Shown piece after piece: positions 22,276 through 34,033 of a stretch of 64,000 nucleotides of DNA. Position 1 is the first letter of the stretch, and each line of letters opens with the position of its first letter. Below the pieces are notes generated by a model that was not told where the DNA came from, did not search any database, and saw only the letters and a program-made list of their open reading frames with translations. The stretch spans positions 2,666,001 to 2,730,000 of the forward strand of contig JAHRBC010000005.1 of the NCBI GenBank assembly GCA_022702545.1. Direction: 5' to 3'. Position numbers and translations under genes: made by a program. Origin of the DNA: Phycomyces nitens. Its lineage: Eukaryota > Mucoromycota > Mucoromycetes > Mucorales > Phycomycetaceae.

Positions 22276-22491
22276 TGATCCCTCCCTCCCTCTCCTAGCT
22301 AGTTTCTTGATGCACCATGATGCTAAATGATAAAGGTTGGCATTGACCACCTATTAACTATATATACATTATTATCTTTAAAATTTCAAAACTTTCGACA
22401 AATAAAGAAAAGATGGTAACACAGTCAGAGTCTCCTCCTACTCATATAATGAATTGAGTCCTTTGGCCTATGGCCTCGGACAAATAAATCA

Positions 22492-22612
22492 GTTTGTCTT
22501 GATTTTAGATAATCCAGCTATCTGGGTTTATATATCACTTTTCTCTGATATACCATTATGCCAAATACAACAACAAGTGCCAGAAAAGAAATACCAGATC
22601 GAGACTTGACAA
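22492..22612 (+). repeat. LTR 3' fragment, truncated by the DIRS element
   Basis: Ends AAGTGCCAGAAAAGAAATACC...GAGACTTGACA, matching the end of the solo LTR at 26797-27172. It directly precedes the gypsy-type gag below and is probably that element's 5' LTR. TTGGTAGC just after it could be the start of a primer binding site. Confidence 0.6.
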
Positions 22613-22723
22613 TTGGTAGCTGAAGACTGATTCTTCCTACCTGAAAAACGACAAGCTATTTGGTGTACCTGTTACTACACCCCGGACCCAGACTCGTCCG
22701 TAGATACACCTGTTACGAGTTCC

Positions 22724-24270
22724 ATGTCTGAACCAACCATGAGTGAACCAGTTTCCCCTACTCCTAATGTGCCCGCAAACATCTCCATGCCTGAGTTAAT
22801 TGCCACATTCACTGCTGCTCTCCGTGACTCGCAGCCACCTGCTTCCTCTCCTGCCCCTACTCCAACCCATAGCCATGTTTTGCTACCTGCCTCTGTCCAA
22901 ATCGAGCACCCTGACTTCTACCATGGAGACCAATCCGCCAACGCTATTGACAGTGTTAAATCAGAGAAAAACAAAGCACGGACAAGAGTACGGTGAGACT
23001 TTGTTTATTGAGAGAGAAAGAATTTGTGAATAAGATAAAGACTATTGTTATTTGTATTGTGCGTTTATATAGACATTGAGATGAGTGCTAGTGATGATAT
23101 AATGATATCATGTAATGTCTGTTCTCTCTACCAACTGTCAGATATGACTTGTTATTTTACTTAGTACTATTAACCAGTGTGTTAGTACTAGTTATTAGTG
23201 TGTCTTTACGTATGAATAATGTATTTGGAAAGGTACACTCTTTAGTGCACTTCCAGTAGGTTGGTTATTCAATATGTTTCAATATTGGTAATTTGTGTTA
23301 ATGTTTCAATCTACGATTATGTTGGATACAACAGACGGTTGGGTCTATTCCGTTGAACGATTTGCCAAACTACACCGCATGGAGCATGAGAGTTAGACCA
23401 CTTATGCTATCACTCTCCTCCATGATTGTGCCGATGTGTGATGGTGCTGCCTTGAAGACAATGGTACCCGCTTGCTGGATTGGCATACTTTTACATGTTT
23501 GCTCAATAATAACTTCTGCCCAGTACACTCAATTCAGAACACCCGTGACCGCATCCGCTCATTACATCAGACTGGTTCAGTTGAAACATACATTGACACC
23601 TTCCAGGATTTGCGCATGGACATCCCATCCATGACTGAATACGAGGCTCTTGACTGTTTCATGAATGGTTTGCATCCAGAGACCCATAGCCAAGTCTGTT
23701 TCCAAGAACCCCTTGATGTTTGTGAAGCTGCCCACACTGCCCTTGCTTTTGAAAATGGCCGCCACCCCACTCCTGGTCCCCGTCCAGAAATTGTCCCACA
23801 GTATGCTCATGACAATGGTCCTACACCAATGGACCTTGACGCTATGGAGGGGAGGGGGTCCATGCGGGCCAATCACTGAGGACGTTGGGGACAACACAGT
23901 GGCTGGAATTCCGCTTCCCACTCCGAGCAGAGACCGAACCAACAGAAGAGCCAAGATAGCCATGAGTGTTTCTGGTGTGGCCAGACTGGTCACCTTAAAC
24001 GTTTCTGCCAAGACCGACTTGCTGCCATCTGCAACCTTGATGAAGGACGCGCAAAGTCCCAAGGCCGCAAAGAGATGTCATTCAACACAGCTGAATTGAA
24101 AGGGGACCAAGTGCACAAAGCACAAGGCCCCAATAACAGGGACGTACAGACTCCTTCCCATAGTAAGGAGTCAATTCAATACCCGCCAAATCAAAAAAAT
24201 AACTTCTTTAACTCTCTCATTGCGTTATACCCACTTTTGCTTAACAAGTCATGTCTGAAAATATACGAGT
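22724..24270 (+). pseudogene. Decayed Ty3/gypsy gag split by a solo LTR
   Basis: The N-terminal part (22724-22953) starts MSEPTMSEPVSP. After the inserted LTR the frame resumes with DGWVYSVERFAKLH and the gag core (NTRDRIRSLHQTGSVETY, FMNGLHPETHSQV). A CCHC knuckle, CFWCGQTGHLKRFC, lies at about 23967-24008. Removing the 380-bp LTR plus one 5-bp target copy restores the frame. In-frame stops occur near 23395 (TAG), 23440 (TGA) and at 23877-23879 (TGA). No pol follows; the element is cut off by the Tc1-like copy. Confidence 0.75.
22954..23333 (+). repeat. Solo LTR, 380-bp family, inside gag
   Basis: Begins TGTTAAATCAGAG and ends GGATACAACA. Flanked by GACAG and GACGG, a 5-bp target duplication with one change. 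Two other 380-bp copies lie at 25386-25765 and 45074-45453, both inverted. Confidence 0.88.
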
Positions 24271-24289
24271 AAGAACAGACGATATTTAA

Positions 24290-25424
24290 CAATAATAAAT
24301 GCATTTATTAATTTTATTTAGTATTTGGTGGAGCCATCACCTGCCTTTTTCATTTTGGCTATACAATTTGGCATTGACATGCAATGCCTTTCACATACTT
24401 CAACGGGTATTTTTTTCCACTCTTCGTGGATTGCAGAATCCAGCTCCTTAATATTTTTTGGAGCTGGTACTCTTGCCCTTACCATGCGCCCAAGATAAGC
24501 CTACAAGTTCTCGATAGGACTGAGATCTGGGCTATTCGGTGGCCATACCATTACTGGAATACCTTGGCACTTCTTCCAGTCCTCAGCCAGCTTTGACTTA
24601 TGACAAGGAGCATTGTCTTCTTGATAAATAAACTCCCTGTCATGATGTTCATTCAAATTGTCCATAAAAGGGACAAGTTTTCTGCCAAGTAAGTTGATAT
24701 AGGCATACTGGTCAAGAGTGTTGATTATAGTCTTCAAAGGGCTGACTCCTCCTGTCCACACACAGCCCCACACCATTACAGAACTACCGCCAAACTGCAT
24801 TCTTGGCATAATACAGTCTTTCCTGAACTTTTCTACTGGAAAGTGCCACACTCGCATGTTTTCATCCTTGGGAAAAAGCATGAACCTTGATTCATCACTC
24901 CAGATGACACGATCCCATCTTTGATTTGTTTCTTTGGAGTGGTGAGCAAAAGCTAATTGCTTCTTTTTATGCACGTTGGATAGCTGTGGCTTAAACACAG
25001 TGCAATATGAAGACATTCCAATCCTACAAATGGCACAGCAGATGGTAGTCGTTGAGATGTAATTGCCCATTATGTTGCTCATGGCTTTAGTCAGCTCTCC
25101 AAGTGTAGCTCTACGATTCTTTTTCATTTCACTCTTAAGATGGAGTAAATAACACTCATTAAGGATCTTTGAACGTTCTTTTCACTTTCTGGCAAATGCA
25201 GTGCCTGTCTGTCTCCATCTTTGTATAGTCTTTTGGACAATTGCTTTGGGTATACCAGTTTTGGCTGAAATGGCTGATTGCGTAATGTCATGAAGAGCAC
25301 CGCCAATGATCAGCCCTTTCTGGTAATCTGTAAGCTGCTTTCTCTTATAAAGAGGTTTATTGTTAATTTTGTGAGATATGGTGTGTGTTATATCCAACAT
25401 AATTGTAGATTGAAACATTAACAC
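24290..25424 (-). pseudogene. Tc1-like transposase with two nonsense codons
   Basis: On the minus strand the frame starts with a helix-turn-helix region (LTDYQKGLIIGGALHDIT, AISAKTGIPKAIVQKTIQRW) and has the DDE catalytic domain: WSDESRFML (first Asp), EDNAPCHKS (second Asp) and NSPDLSPIENL (Glu). A TGA at 25182-25184 and a TAG at 24501-24503 (the Trp expected after IENL) lie in the same continuous frame, which then runs to a stop near 24300. Both are single transitions. Length, about 375 codons with stops read through, is normal for Tc1. Terminal inverted repeats were not clear. Confidence 0.85.
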
Positions 25425-25765
25425 AAATTACCAATATTGAAACATATTGAATAACCAACCTACTGGAAGTGCACTAAAGAGTGTACCTTTCCAAATACAT
25501 TATTCATACGTAAAGACACACTAACAACTAGTACTAACACACTGGTTAATAGTACTAAGTAAAATAACAAGTCATATCTAATAGTTGGTAGAGAGAACAG
25601 ACATTACATGATATCATTATATCATCACTAGCACTCATCTCAATGTCTATATAAACGCACAATATGAATAGCAATAGTCTTTATCTTATTCACAAATTCT
25701 TTCTCTCTCAATAAACAAAGTCTCACCATACTCTTGTCCGTGCTTTGTTTTCCTCTGATTTAACA
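25386..25765 (-). repeat. Solo LTR, 380-bp family, inverted copy
   Basis: Reverse complement of the copy at 22954-23333, same length. It has no matching 5-bp flanks, so one side has been rearranged; it abuts the upstream end of the Tc1-like transposase. Confidence 0.82.
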
Positions 25766-26187
25766 TCAAGTCTTGACTGGGTGTATCTTGCTAATGCTTG
25801 ACTTAGATAAGTTTTGCAATAGATCACCACCAACTAGGACATTTAGGATAAATAGGAATATAGAGAATTGAATTCTTTTTATTGATACAAATTGTTGTAG
25901 TATTTATACAGATTTTATAAGTGAAACTATCTAAACTAATTACTTTTTACTCAAGACACATTGGTTATCTCTTTATGAGAGGTGATGAGAATATGTCTTG
26001 GTTTTACAAAAAGAGGAACCAATTGGTATAACATTGAGGACATATGTTAAAATCATTACCGATTGGGTACCTGATTATCCGGGTTATTATTCACTATGTC
26101 AACTCTGACAATATTATGCCAAATACAACAGTATTGATTCTGCAACTTAGTTACAAGTGCCAGAAAAGAAATACTAGATCAAGACTT
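25766..26187. repeat. LTR fragment, family of 26797-27172
   Basis: The right part (from about 26099, TATGCCAAATACAACA to CTAGATCAAGACTTGACA) matches the LTR ends at 22612 and 27172. The left part is AT-rich and not assigned. No gene seen. Confidence 0.5.
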
Positions 26188-26209
26188 GACAACTCGAACT
26201 TGTCTCACC

Positions 26210-26796
26210 AAAATTAAGCATTGTTGTTCCTGATCTGGGATGGTCTTCCTTTTACTATAACAAAGCCAAAAGGTTAATCCCACTGGGGAAACAGGAGTAT
26301 ATGTAAAATCAAAGAGAGGATAAAAGATACTTTTTATTGTTATGACTTTGGTTATCTTATATAGTTTTCTAACTAATACTGCGCATTATCTGCAGTAGCT
26401 ATTATATGATATTTTCATAAAAGAAGAGACATTGTACTGCGGTTAATGCTCAGGAAGATGTTACTGCGCATAAAGAAGTACTGTGGTTAATCATCTTCAG
26501 ATTTTACAGATTCATCAAAATAATGTCCGACACATAATGTGTCATGCTTAATTTTGGTGATACAAATTCTAGTGACTTGTCTTTACAAATGAAGCATGAT
26601 TTGAAATGATTATTCATCTGTTTGTAATTTTAGAAATTGGTAATCAGTTTATAATAATTTTGTAAGAACATTAGACACCTCTTCAGTGTAGTCAAAGATG
26701 AATAATCATTTAGGAAACTATATAAGATATCCCAATTCAAAACAATAAAAATTATCTTTTATCCTCTCTCTTATTTTGAATACTCCTGTGTATTAA
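26210..26796. repeat. Foldback region with nested inverted repeats
   Basis: AGAGAGGATAAAAGATA near 26315 is answered by the inverted TATCTTTTATCCTCTCTC near 26755, with GGAGTAT/ATACTCC further out. CACCAAAATTAAGCAT near 26209 is answered by ATGCTTAATTTTGGTG near 26548. No coding sequence seen. Confidence 0.6.
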
Positions 26797-27172
26797 TGTC
26801 AGAGTTGACATCGGCAACCAAAATCGGCTCTTGATAGGTAACCAGTAATGCTTGACCTTGTTGGGTAAACAATCAAGACCTTGCCGATTGGTTTCCATCT
26901 ATATGTTTCTAAATGTCTCAAGTGTCTTAGATTGCGAATATCTCTCAAGTATATTCTACTGGACAATAGCTATCTAAGACATATTAACGTAGCTATACAT
27001 TTAGCCATAAATCGAATTACATTTTGTATAAATAGTAAAACGATTTGTATCAATAAAAGATCATCTATCTATTACCTAAAAACTATTCTCTAAACTTGAC
27101 GATCCCCAGTGGTATTGATTCTGCGACTTAGTTACAAGTGCCAGAAAAGAAATACCAGATCGAGACTTGACA
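26797..27172 (+). repeat. Solo LTR with TTAA/ATTAA target duplication
   Basis: Starts TGTCAGAGTTGACA and ends GAGACTTGACA. ATTAA before it and TTAA (or ATTAA, if the last A is shared) after it form the target duplication. TATA-like TGTATAAATAG and CAATAAAAG lie near the middle. Confidence 0.72.
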
Positions 27173-27264
27173 TTAAAGCTTGACCAATTCGACTACGTTT
27201 ACAGTGAATTGGAAGATAGCCTAGATCAGGAACGACAAATGTCTGACAAAAATCTGACAAAAAC

Positions 27265-27336
27265 AGGTCTCGCCGAGATTTGAACTCGGATAATGAGAAT
27301 CAGAATCTCAGATGCTAACCATTACATCACGAAACC
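27265..27336 (-). tRNA. tRNA-Gln(CUG)
   Basis: Reads on the minus strand as a 72-nt cloverleaf. The acceptor stem GGTTTCG pairs with CGAGACC (with a G-T pair), T is the discriminator, and the D arm carries TAATGGTTAGCA. The anticodon stem TGAGA/TCTCA encloses the loop TTCTGAT with anticodon CTG. The T arm CCGAG-TTCAAAT-CTCGG holds the internal B box. No intron. The LTR stack starts 11 bp upstream of its 5' end. Confidence 0.9.
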
Positions 27337-27347
27337 TACTTGTTGAC

Positions 27348-28099
27348 TGACACGTGTGTTGTGGCCAGGTTCGGTTTCGACCATGAAGCCGGACCAAGGG
27401 CCCGGACATAGACGTAGGAGGGGTCGGTGGCCGGACAAGTCCGAGTAAGAAGTCCGAGCCGAGTGAGTTGGGCGGGTTTCCGGTGAGGTGACGTTGGCTG
27501 GGCGATCCCCGAGTTTCTATATTTTTCTTTCTTCCCAGTCTTTTCCCGTTTTTATTTTATCACATTTATTTATTTCCTTTTTTATATTATTTCCTTTTCT
27601 ATTTCTTTTGTGAATCCTTGACACCTTCTTGCAGGATTGCACCATTTAACACCTCTTTAAACAATTGTCTTTGTACAATGTACTTCTTCCATTTTTACCT
27701 TTATTATTTTTACAATATTTTTATACTATACTTTATCACACTTGTCTAGAATTACATCATTTTATTCACTTATTTCTTTATTCTTTGTTTTACCTTGACT
27801 GCGATGGCACAATTCCATCCATTTATTTTATTATTTTCAGTTATTCTTTTTCGATTCTGAATGTCTATAAAAGACATTCAGTTTTCCATCAATAAAAGAT
27901 ATCTTTCGTTGGGTTTAATACCGGTTCTATTTTATTTTATTTGTACTTTTCGATCTCTGAAGAGCAGTGATATTTTGCCCGGTTACATTTTGGGAATATA
28001 CTGTTGAGTTTCGTTAGTCATTTTCTTTATCTTTATTATCGTTTTATTATTTGCCGTCGTTCGTCACTATACACAACCGTATACACACATCACGCGTCA
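27348..28099 (+). repeat. LTR-A, first LTR of the stack, 11 bp upstream of tRNA-Gln
   Basis: Starts TGACACGTGTGTTGTGG and ends ACACATCACGCGTCA. Related copy at 41469-42143. Shares start (TGACAC...GTTGT) and end (ACGCGTCA) with the LTR-B, -C and -D types, so all belong to one superfamily of elements. Carries CTATAAAAGACATTC and CAATAAAAG promoter and poly(A)-like signals. Confidence 0.8.
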
Positions 28100-28391
28100 T
28101 GACACAAGTGTTGTAGAATGTTCCAGCAACGACCACCAACCCTCAATTTCACTGGAAAAACTCCCAAATTTAGCATTGTATCAATGTGGCAAAAGGGTAG
28201 TGGAAATATAGAGCTTTTTTTCATCTCAGATATTTTTTTTACTTCAAATAAAAAGTGTAATTCTAATCCATCCTATTGGTTCGGGCAAAAGATTAAAAAA
28301 CAATAGCTTTTTTTTCATCTATAAAATGACAGCAAATTAAAATATGTAGCACTTGTTTCCTTTTTTATCTCACAATCGAATCATATAAACA

Positions 28392-31300
28392 ATGTCTTCT
28401 ATTTCCGCTCTTAACAACACTGCCTGTTACTGCAACAAATGCAACAACAACCAGCAAGGATTCTCTATTGTATCCAAGCGCACTTCCCAGCGTCATGCCA
28501 AAAGAGCAAGATTTGAAGAAGTCTTGGATTTTGAAAACAGTATGTTATTTTCAATATTAATTTTATCTTTGCTGCGCAATAATAACCATTAGCCTTTAAT
28601 TGAACTCAGGCACACAAAGTGCCGTGATGGACGTTGATGTTGAGGGTAAAAAATATTTATTTGAAAACCAGTACAGGGCAATAAACTAATGTATTCTATA
28701 TTTGTAGCAATCCCGACCTCTCAATCCGAATCCATGGAAACGGATGGTCAGGTCGGCCTACCATTTTTGGATTCCGTCCCGATGTCTGACGATGATTCAG
28801 TTGACAATGAGGCCAATGGCGATGGCGCCGAAATCACCGATGACTCTGACAATGACAGCGATGATGAAGCCGATGATGAAGAGATTGAGGTCGAGGAGTT
28901 TGACAGTGAAGGTCAGTATAGAATAGCTACAATACAAAAGCAAGCAAAAATTGAGTGTTAATAATTTTCCTTTTTAAATAATAGACCCTTTTGCTACTCC
29001 TGGTATGCCCGAAAACCCAGTGCACAGGGCAATTGCCATTTTCGTTGTTCTGTTTGCATCCCGTTATGTGGTCGATAAGGGTGCTGTTGTCTTGATTGAG
29101 TTCATCAACAAACTCTTGACGATTTACGGACAGGACTTCCAATTGCCTTCAAGCCTTTCTGGTCTCCAAAGCATGACGGGTTTCACTGCCTTGACCAAGG
29201 GTGTAAAGAGATTCGTTGTGTGCCAGGATTGCCACACGGTTTATGAGGAAGCTGGGTCTGCTCCCCTTCAGTGCAGTTCCGCCAAGCTCGGTTCCGTTTC
29301 TCCATGTGGTTGCCAATTGATGAAGCAATCATCATCTGGTGCTTTAGTCCCAAAACGTCAATACAACTACCAGTCCGTCAAGCAGGCGTTGAGAGTCCTT
29401 TTCCTCCGCCCGGATTTCGAAAGCAAGATCAGACAATGGAACCAGGAGTTGAAGATCGTTGATACAATGTGCGACGTTTATGATGGTGCGATGTGGAAGG
29501 GGTTGAAGGACAAGAACGGCGTTCCCTTTGTTGAAGACTCGCGCTCACTCATGTTGACTCTCAACATTGATTGGTTTCAGCCATTCGATGGTATCAGCCA
29601 TTCCTCTGGAGCAATTTACCTCGCAATCAACAATTTGCCTCGAGAGGATAGGTTCAAGGCAGAGAACGTGATTCTTGTTGGTCTGATGCCTGGGCCAAAA
29701 GAACCAAGATCAGAGGAGATTAACAACTACCTCAAGCCCTTGGTCGACGAGTTGGAGCAGCTGTATGTTGGAATGGCCATTCCAAGTTATGAAAACCCAA
29801 GTGGAGTAACTGTCCGTGCTGCACTCTTCATGGTTGCATGTGATATCCCTGCCGCCAGGAAAACCAGTGGATTCACGTCTCATAACAGTACCCATGCATG
29901 CTACAAATGCAGTCGTAGTTTCTCTCGCTTGGAAGGGACAAACAATGTCGATTTTCGTGGTTTTGATTTCTGTGCGTGGAGACTTGCAAATGGTGCTCAA
30001 AACCGGGTGCATGCTGAGGAGTGGAAGAGTGCAAGTACGCCCTCAGAAAGGCATCAGCTGGAGGTCGAAAATGGTGTTCGATGGTCGCAGTTGCATCGCC
30101 TTGGATACTTTGATCTAGTACGTGGAACGATCATTGATCCCATGCACAACCTATTCCTGGGAACGGCGAAGAGGATGGTCGAGACGTGGACTGCCAGTGG
30201 TCTGATCACAGACAACAATCTTCGTGAGATGCAGAGGGTGGCAGAGACCATGGTGTTGCCTGCGGATTACGCAGTGTTGAAGACGAAGATTGGGAAGGGA
30301 TTTCCCCATATGAAGGCCGACGAGTGGAAATCCTGGGTGCTTGTTTACTCCCCTACTCTGTTGAAGACCGTTCTCCCTGCTGCCAAGTTCAAGAATTGGA
30401 TTAGCTTTGTCGACGCCTGCCGCCTCTTGATAAAGCCAGCCATCACTTTTGACGAACTTGATGAAGCCCATAGTCACCTGGAGAAATTTGGTCAAGCCTG
30501 CGAACAACAATACCCACACACTGTCCTCACCTGCAATATGCACCTACACCTCCATCTTCGCGAGACCATTCGTGATTTTGGACCAGTGTACGGCTATTGG
30601 CTCTTTGGGTTTGAGAGATACAATGGGTTGTTGAAGAACATCGAGACAAACAGAAGAGACGGGTTCGAGTCAACATTTATGAAAACATTTGTCCAGAATT
30701 CGTACAAGGAGGACTATACGAATGCCATCCTCAAGTCATCAGTATCTGCTCCTTTCCTTCCTCTCTTAGCCAAACTTTCTTCGTCCTTTGCCACCTTGTC
30801 TCCACCTGCACCTGCACCTGCACCAACACGACGCCCATTCCGAATTCAAAATTTTGTGGATGCATCCCAAGATTCCGAATTCCCGATCAAGGGTAATGAG
30901 CCTCTTCCACCCTCTGCGTTTCCTCTCCAAGCTAGGCCAGCAACAGCAATGAGTGATGGCGACTATCCTCATTTGTTGGAGTATTATAAGGATACTTATG
31001 ACATTTCTGAGCTGGAGAGCTATCAATACGCCACTTCTTCTTTGCTGTTTGTCGACAATCAGATAACAAAGATAAAGTCAATCAATCTTCTTGGGCAGAT
31101 CTATCATGGTCACAATGGCTCTGGCAAGGGTGGATCATATATTCAAGCTTTGTTTGGCACTAGTACGGGTGAGAACCAGACTGCATATACTGGACAAATA
31201 CAGTATATGTTTGTCCACAACTTTACGCCGCCTCTCTCTGCCTCTGTTCGTCCAAATCGCCAATCATATCAAAGTCAGCATGTTTTCGCCTTTGTGAGAT

Positions 31301-31413
31301 GGTATGGTGTGTCCTATGATCGTTCGCGTGAGGATGAAGGTGTTGATATATGTTTGCCCGGCTTTTCTCCCCCAGTCATGAGTGCATCTTGCCAGTGCAT
31401 CGCCTTCTTTTAG
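28392..31413 (+). CDS. Tnp2-type (CACTA/EnSpm) transposase, apparently intact
   Basis: Four exons, 28392-28539, 28610-28645, 28708-28911 and 28985-31413, give 938 residues with all phases agreeing. The N-terminus is short and Cys/Asn-rich (ACYCNKCNNNQQ). Exon 3 encodes a long Asp/Glu run. Exon 4 is the transposase proper: a CxxC pair (VVCQDCHTVY), the LTLNIDWFQPF block with a conserved Asp near residue 322, INNLPREDR, VGLMPGPKEPRSEEINNYLKPLVDEL, and DPMHNLFLGTAKRM near residue 514. These match the transposase family 21 (Tnp2) of plant and fungal CACTA elements. It would bind the CACTG ends and cut and paste the element. No internal stop or frameshift is visible. Confidence 0.87.
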
Positions 31414-31617
31414 AAGTTGCGACTGCCACGCACACAAGCCGAAATGGCGTGAAGAGGATGCTGGTCATCCCTTTGCCCAAAAAGCTTTGCATATAATAAA
31501 TAAATAAATATCTTTTCTCTTTCATAAAAAAACAAACAGAAATAGCATTGCCTTTATAAATGTTGTCAAAACGTAATGTGTGTCAAAAAAATAGATGGAT
31601 AGATAAAAAATATTTTA

Positions 31618-32800
31618 TTAAAGCCCATGTCTAAGAGCCCACTGAGGAAGACTGGGATTAAAATTAGTCGGGACTGCCACGTCCACAGTTCTGGCATAAA
31701 CCCTTGACAACATTTGATGAGCATTTGCTCCAAGTTGGAGATCAACGAATCTGTCAACGACTTGGATGAATCGGTTAAACTATCAATTGCGCATCAGTAA
31801 TCTACAGTCATTCAATATACTATTTATAATCAGCTCAACAACTCACTTCATTGCTTCTCCAACTTGGGCGAATTGTGCGAACCACACGTCTTCTTCCTGC
31901 TTCAGAGACTTCGTCATCTGATTCTCCCTCGGACATTGCTCCCTTTTGGAGTGCACCTATGCAGTTCCAACCCATCTCCTGGTTGATCTCAGCCCTGTTA
32001 TTGTCATATGCTGCCAAACGACGAGCATAGTTCTACAAATATTATTATTAATATGTGTTTAATAGATTTTTAATATATTGCAAACAACTTACTTCGTTTG
32101 CACGACCAGATCTTCGTGAACGTCTGTTCAACGCAGCCCTCACAGCAGGAGACTCTCTCACTTTTCGGCATCTACTAATGAAATTCTTGTGGAGCCTCTC
32201 ACGAAGATCCTTTTGCCTCATTCCGTCGCCAGCAAACTTGCGCCCCAGGTAGACGAGCATTCGATCAACCAACTCCTTGTTGGGAGTCACGTTGAAGTGA
32301 ACATCGGTGTTCCACCTGGGCTTATCGTTGTTGGCCTCTACTTCTGCTGGGACAGTTGACCGAAACTTTGGATTCCACATGAATTTGCGGATCGCAGCCT
32401 AATAATATATAAAAGTTAACAAACTGATAGTATAGTCTTTGCTCTTTAGTATAATACTTACATAAACCTCTGTGGAAACTCTCTTGCTGGGGTTTGACAA
32501 AGCAATGGGATCCGTCACAACAACATTGCTAGTTGCACTGGTGGAGGCAACAGGAGCAGCAGGAGCAGCAGGAGCAGCAGGAGCAGCCTCAACGAAATTA
32601 TCAATGGCAGTGATAGTCTCACGGTTTCCTACAATAATGACACCAAGTCTGGAATCCATCGTTACAAGTCTGGCGTTTGATGTCACCATCTCGCCTTCCA
32701 TAATGGTCATCTTGTTCTCCATGGCAACAAGCTTTTCCAATATCAGATCCATGTCAGCAGTAGCAGGACGAGGAGCAATTGTTCTTCTTTGGTTAACCAT
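31618..32800 (-). CDS. CACTA-like element accessory protein, unrecognised
   Basis: Minus-strand exons 32800-32462, 32398-32093, 32032-31847 and 31779-31618 join into a 330-residue protein with consistent GTAAGT/GTGAGT donors and AG acceptors and no stops. The N-terminal 70 residues look like a coiled coil (DLILEKLVAMENKMTIMEGEM), followed by an Ala/Pro repeat (AAPAAPAAPAAP). The middle is basic (RQKDLRERLHKNFISRCRKVRE, NRRSRRSGRANE), suggesting nucleic-acid binding, and an acidic patch (SEGESDDEVSE) follows. It converges on the transposase gene within the same transposon. By position it may play the TnpA/TnpD-type accessory part; that is inference, and I recognise no named domain. Confidence 0.7.
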
Positions 32801-33032
32801 TTTCTAGAATATGGTAAAGTATATTTCGATTATAATTATTAGTTTTTGTTCAATTGAAATAAAAATAAATATAATATACGTACAAAAACTGTTTGAGTGG
32901 GTGGGTGAGTAAGTGTGTGTGTGTGTGGGTTGTTGTAAAAGTAAGAGAGGTTGAATACTATCAAAAAGGCCGTTATATATAGGCATTTTGAATGACTATA
33001 AAGATGTTCCTCTATTGTCTTGAAGCACTGAG

Positions 33033-34000
33033 ATGCAAATCGGCCTTGATATTGTTTTTGGGCTCAATCCATCACACCTTCCGCAGCATGTTTCAAAGGT
33101 GAAAAAATTTTCAGATTCTCTCCTTTTTCTTTGGTTCCCTTTATTTTTCCTTTTGCTTGCTTTTTTGATATCGGCGCCTTTCTCTGGTAAGACATTTTTT
33201 ATACCTCTTTATACACACAAATTAACCTCTTTTTCATAGATGTGCGCTCCCATTGCAACTCATCCTTTCCACAATGGCCATTCAGACAAATACTCACTGG
33301 CCGCATTCACTGGTACCATCATCTTGATAAAAATTATTTTCACTTCTCTCTCAGATTAGCCAAACAACTTATATAAGGATGCCATCGGCACCAGGTAAAA
33401 ATTTCTTTCAATCATACTTGTTCCCTCTCTGACTCTATTCCATTGTAGACTGCCCTGTCTATTCACGCCATCGGCCTCCTCCATCATTCATGATTGTAAT
33501 CATAAAGGTAATATTCTTTATAAATCTCTTTTTGCTTATTCAAAATATTATTCAGACTATTTATTAATAATTATTATTATGTGTTTTATAGGCTCCTTTG
33601 GTCTTTCTTTGCACACCATGCCCCCTACTTTGATAACCCATTTGGCTCCTGGTATGTAAATTAAATATATCATCACTCTGTTCACCCATATTAATTTTTA
33701 TTCCCTTTTTTATAGTAAAACCCGCCACACAGCCCATCCAGCCTTACAATTCAAGTCCCCTTTGCCCACTCTTGCCCATCTCTTGCAATGTAAGTATCTT
33801 TTGTCACACAAAAATTTCCTCTTTGTATCCCATATCAATAACACTTCTTTATCTTTTACAGAACACTCCCGCAGCCCAAAAAATCGTTGGATATTCATAT
33901 TTTTGCAGGTATTTTTTATGTAGAAAAATATTCCATCCAAATAGCAGCAAGCAACCGGGTAGAAACGGCTAGGCATAGGAATAGGCGTAATAGTAGACCC
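33033..34000 (+). other. Run of splice-like borders with small open segments
   Basis: Between the accessory gene and the right end of the CACTA-like element are repeated donor/acceptor-like pairs, such as CTCTGGTAAGAC...TTCATAG, CACCAGGTAAAA...TTGTAG, CTCCTGGTATGT...TTATAG and GCAATGTAAGTA...TTACAG. Together they bound segments of about 40-85 nt that stay open when joined from about 33449 onward. The upstream part does not join without a stop in my hands. Either a third, multi-exon cargo gene or a decayed one. Confidence 0.3.
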
Positions 34001-34033
34001 TGAACCTAGAAACATTCTATTCTTTCTAATAAA

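Larger units (their letters stand above)
18308..22491 (+). mobile_element. DIRS1-like tyrosine-recombinase retrotransposon, inactivated
   Basis: About 4.2 kb with inverted terminal repeats: the 18309-18430 sequence returns inverted at 22330-22440. An internal complementary region at about 22178-22275 joins the reverse complement of the left end (ACTCGTGAAGTATA) to that of the right end (ATGATTTATTTGTCC), the DIRS hallmark used to rebuild ends through a circle. Gene order is gag, RT-RNase H, and an overlapping tyrosine recombinase. At least five stops interrupt these frames. The element ends inside an LTR remnant at 22491. Confidence 0.88.

Noticed and set aside
22954..25765. 380-bp inverted copies as terminal repeats of one Tc1-like transposon
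   Set aside because: The left copy has its own 5-bp target duplication and interrupts a gag frame that resumes exactly, and a third copy at 45 kb is a clean solo LTR with ATATC flanks.
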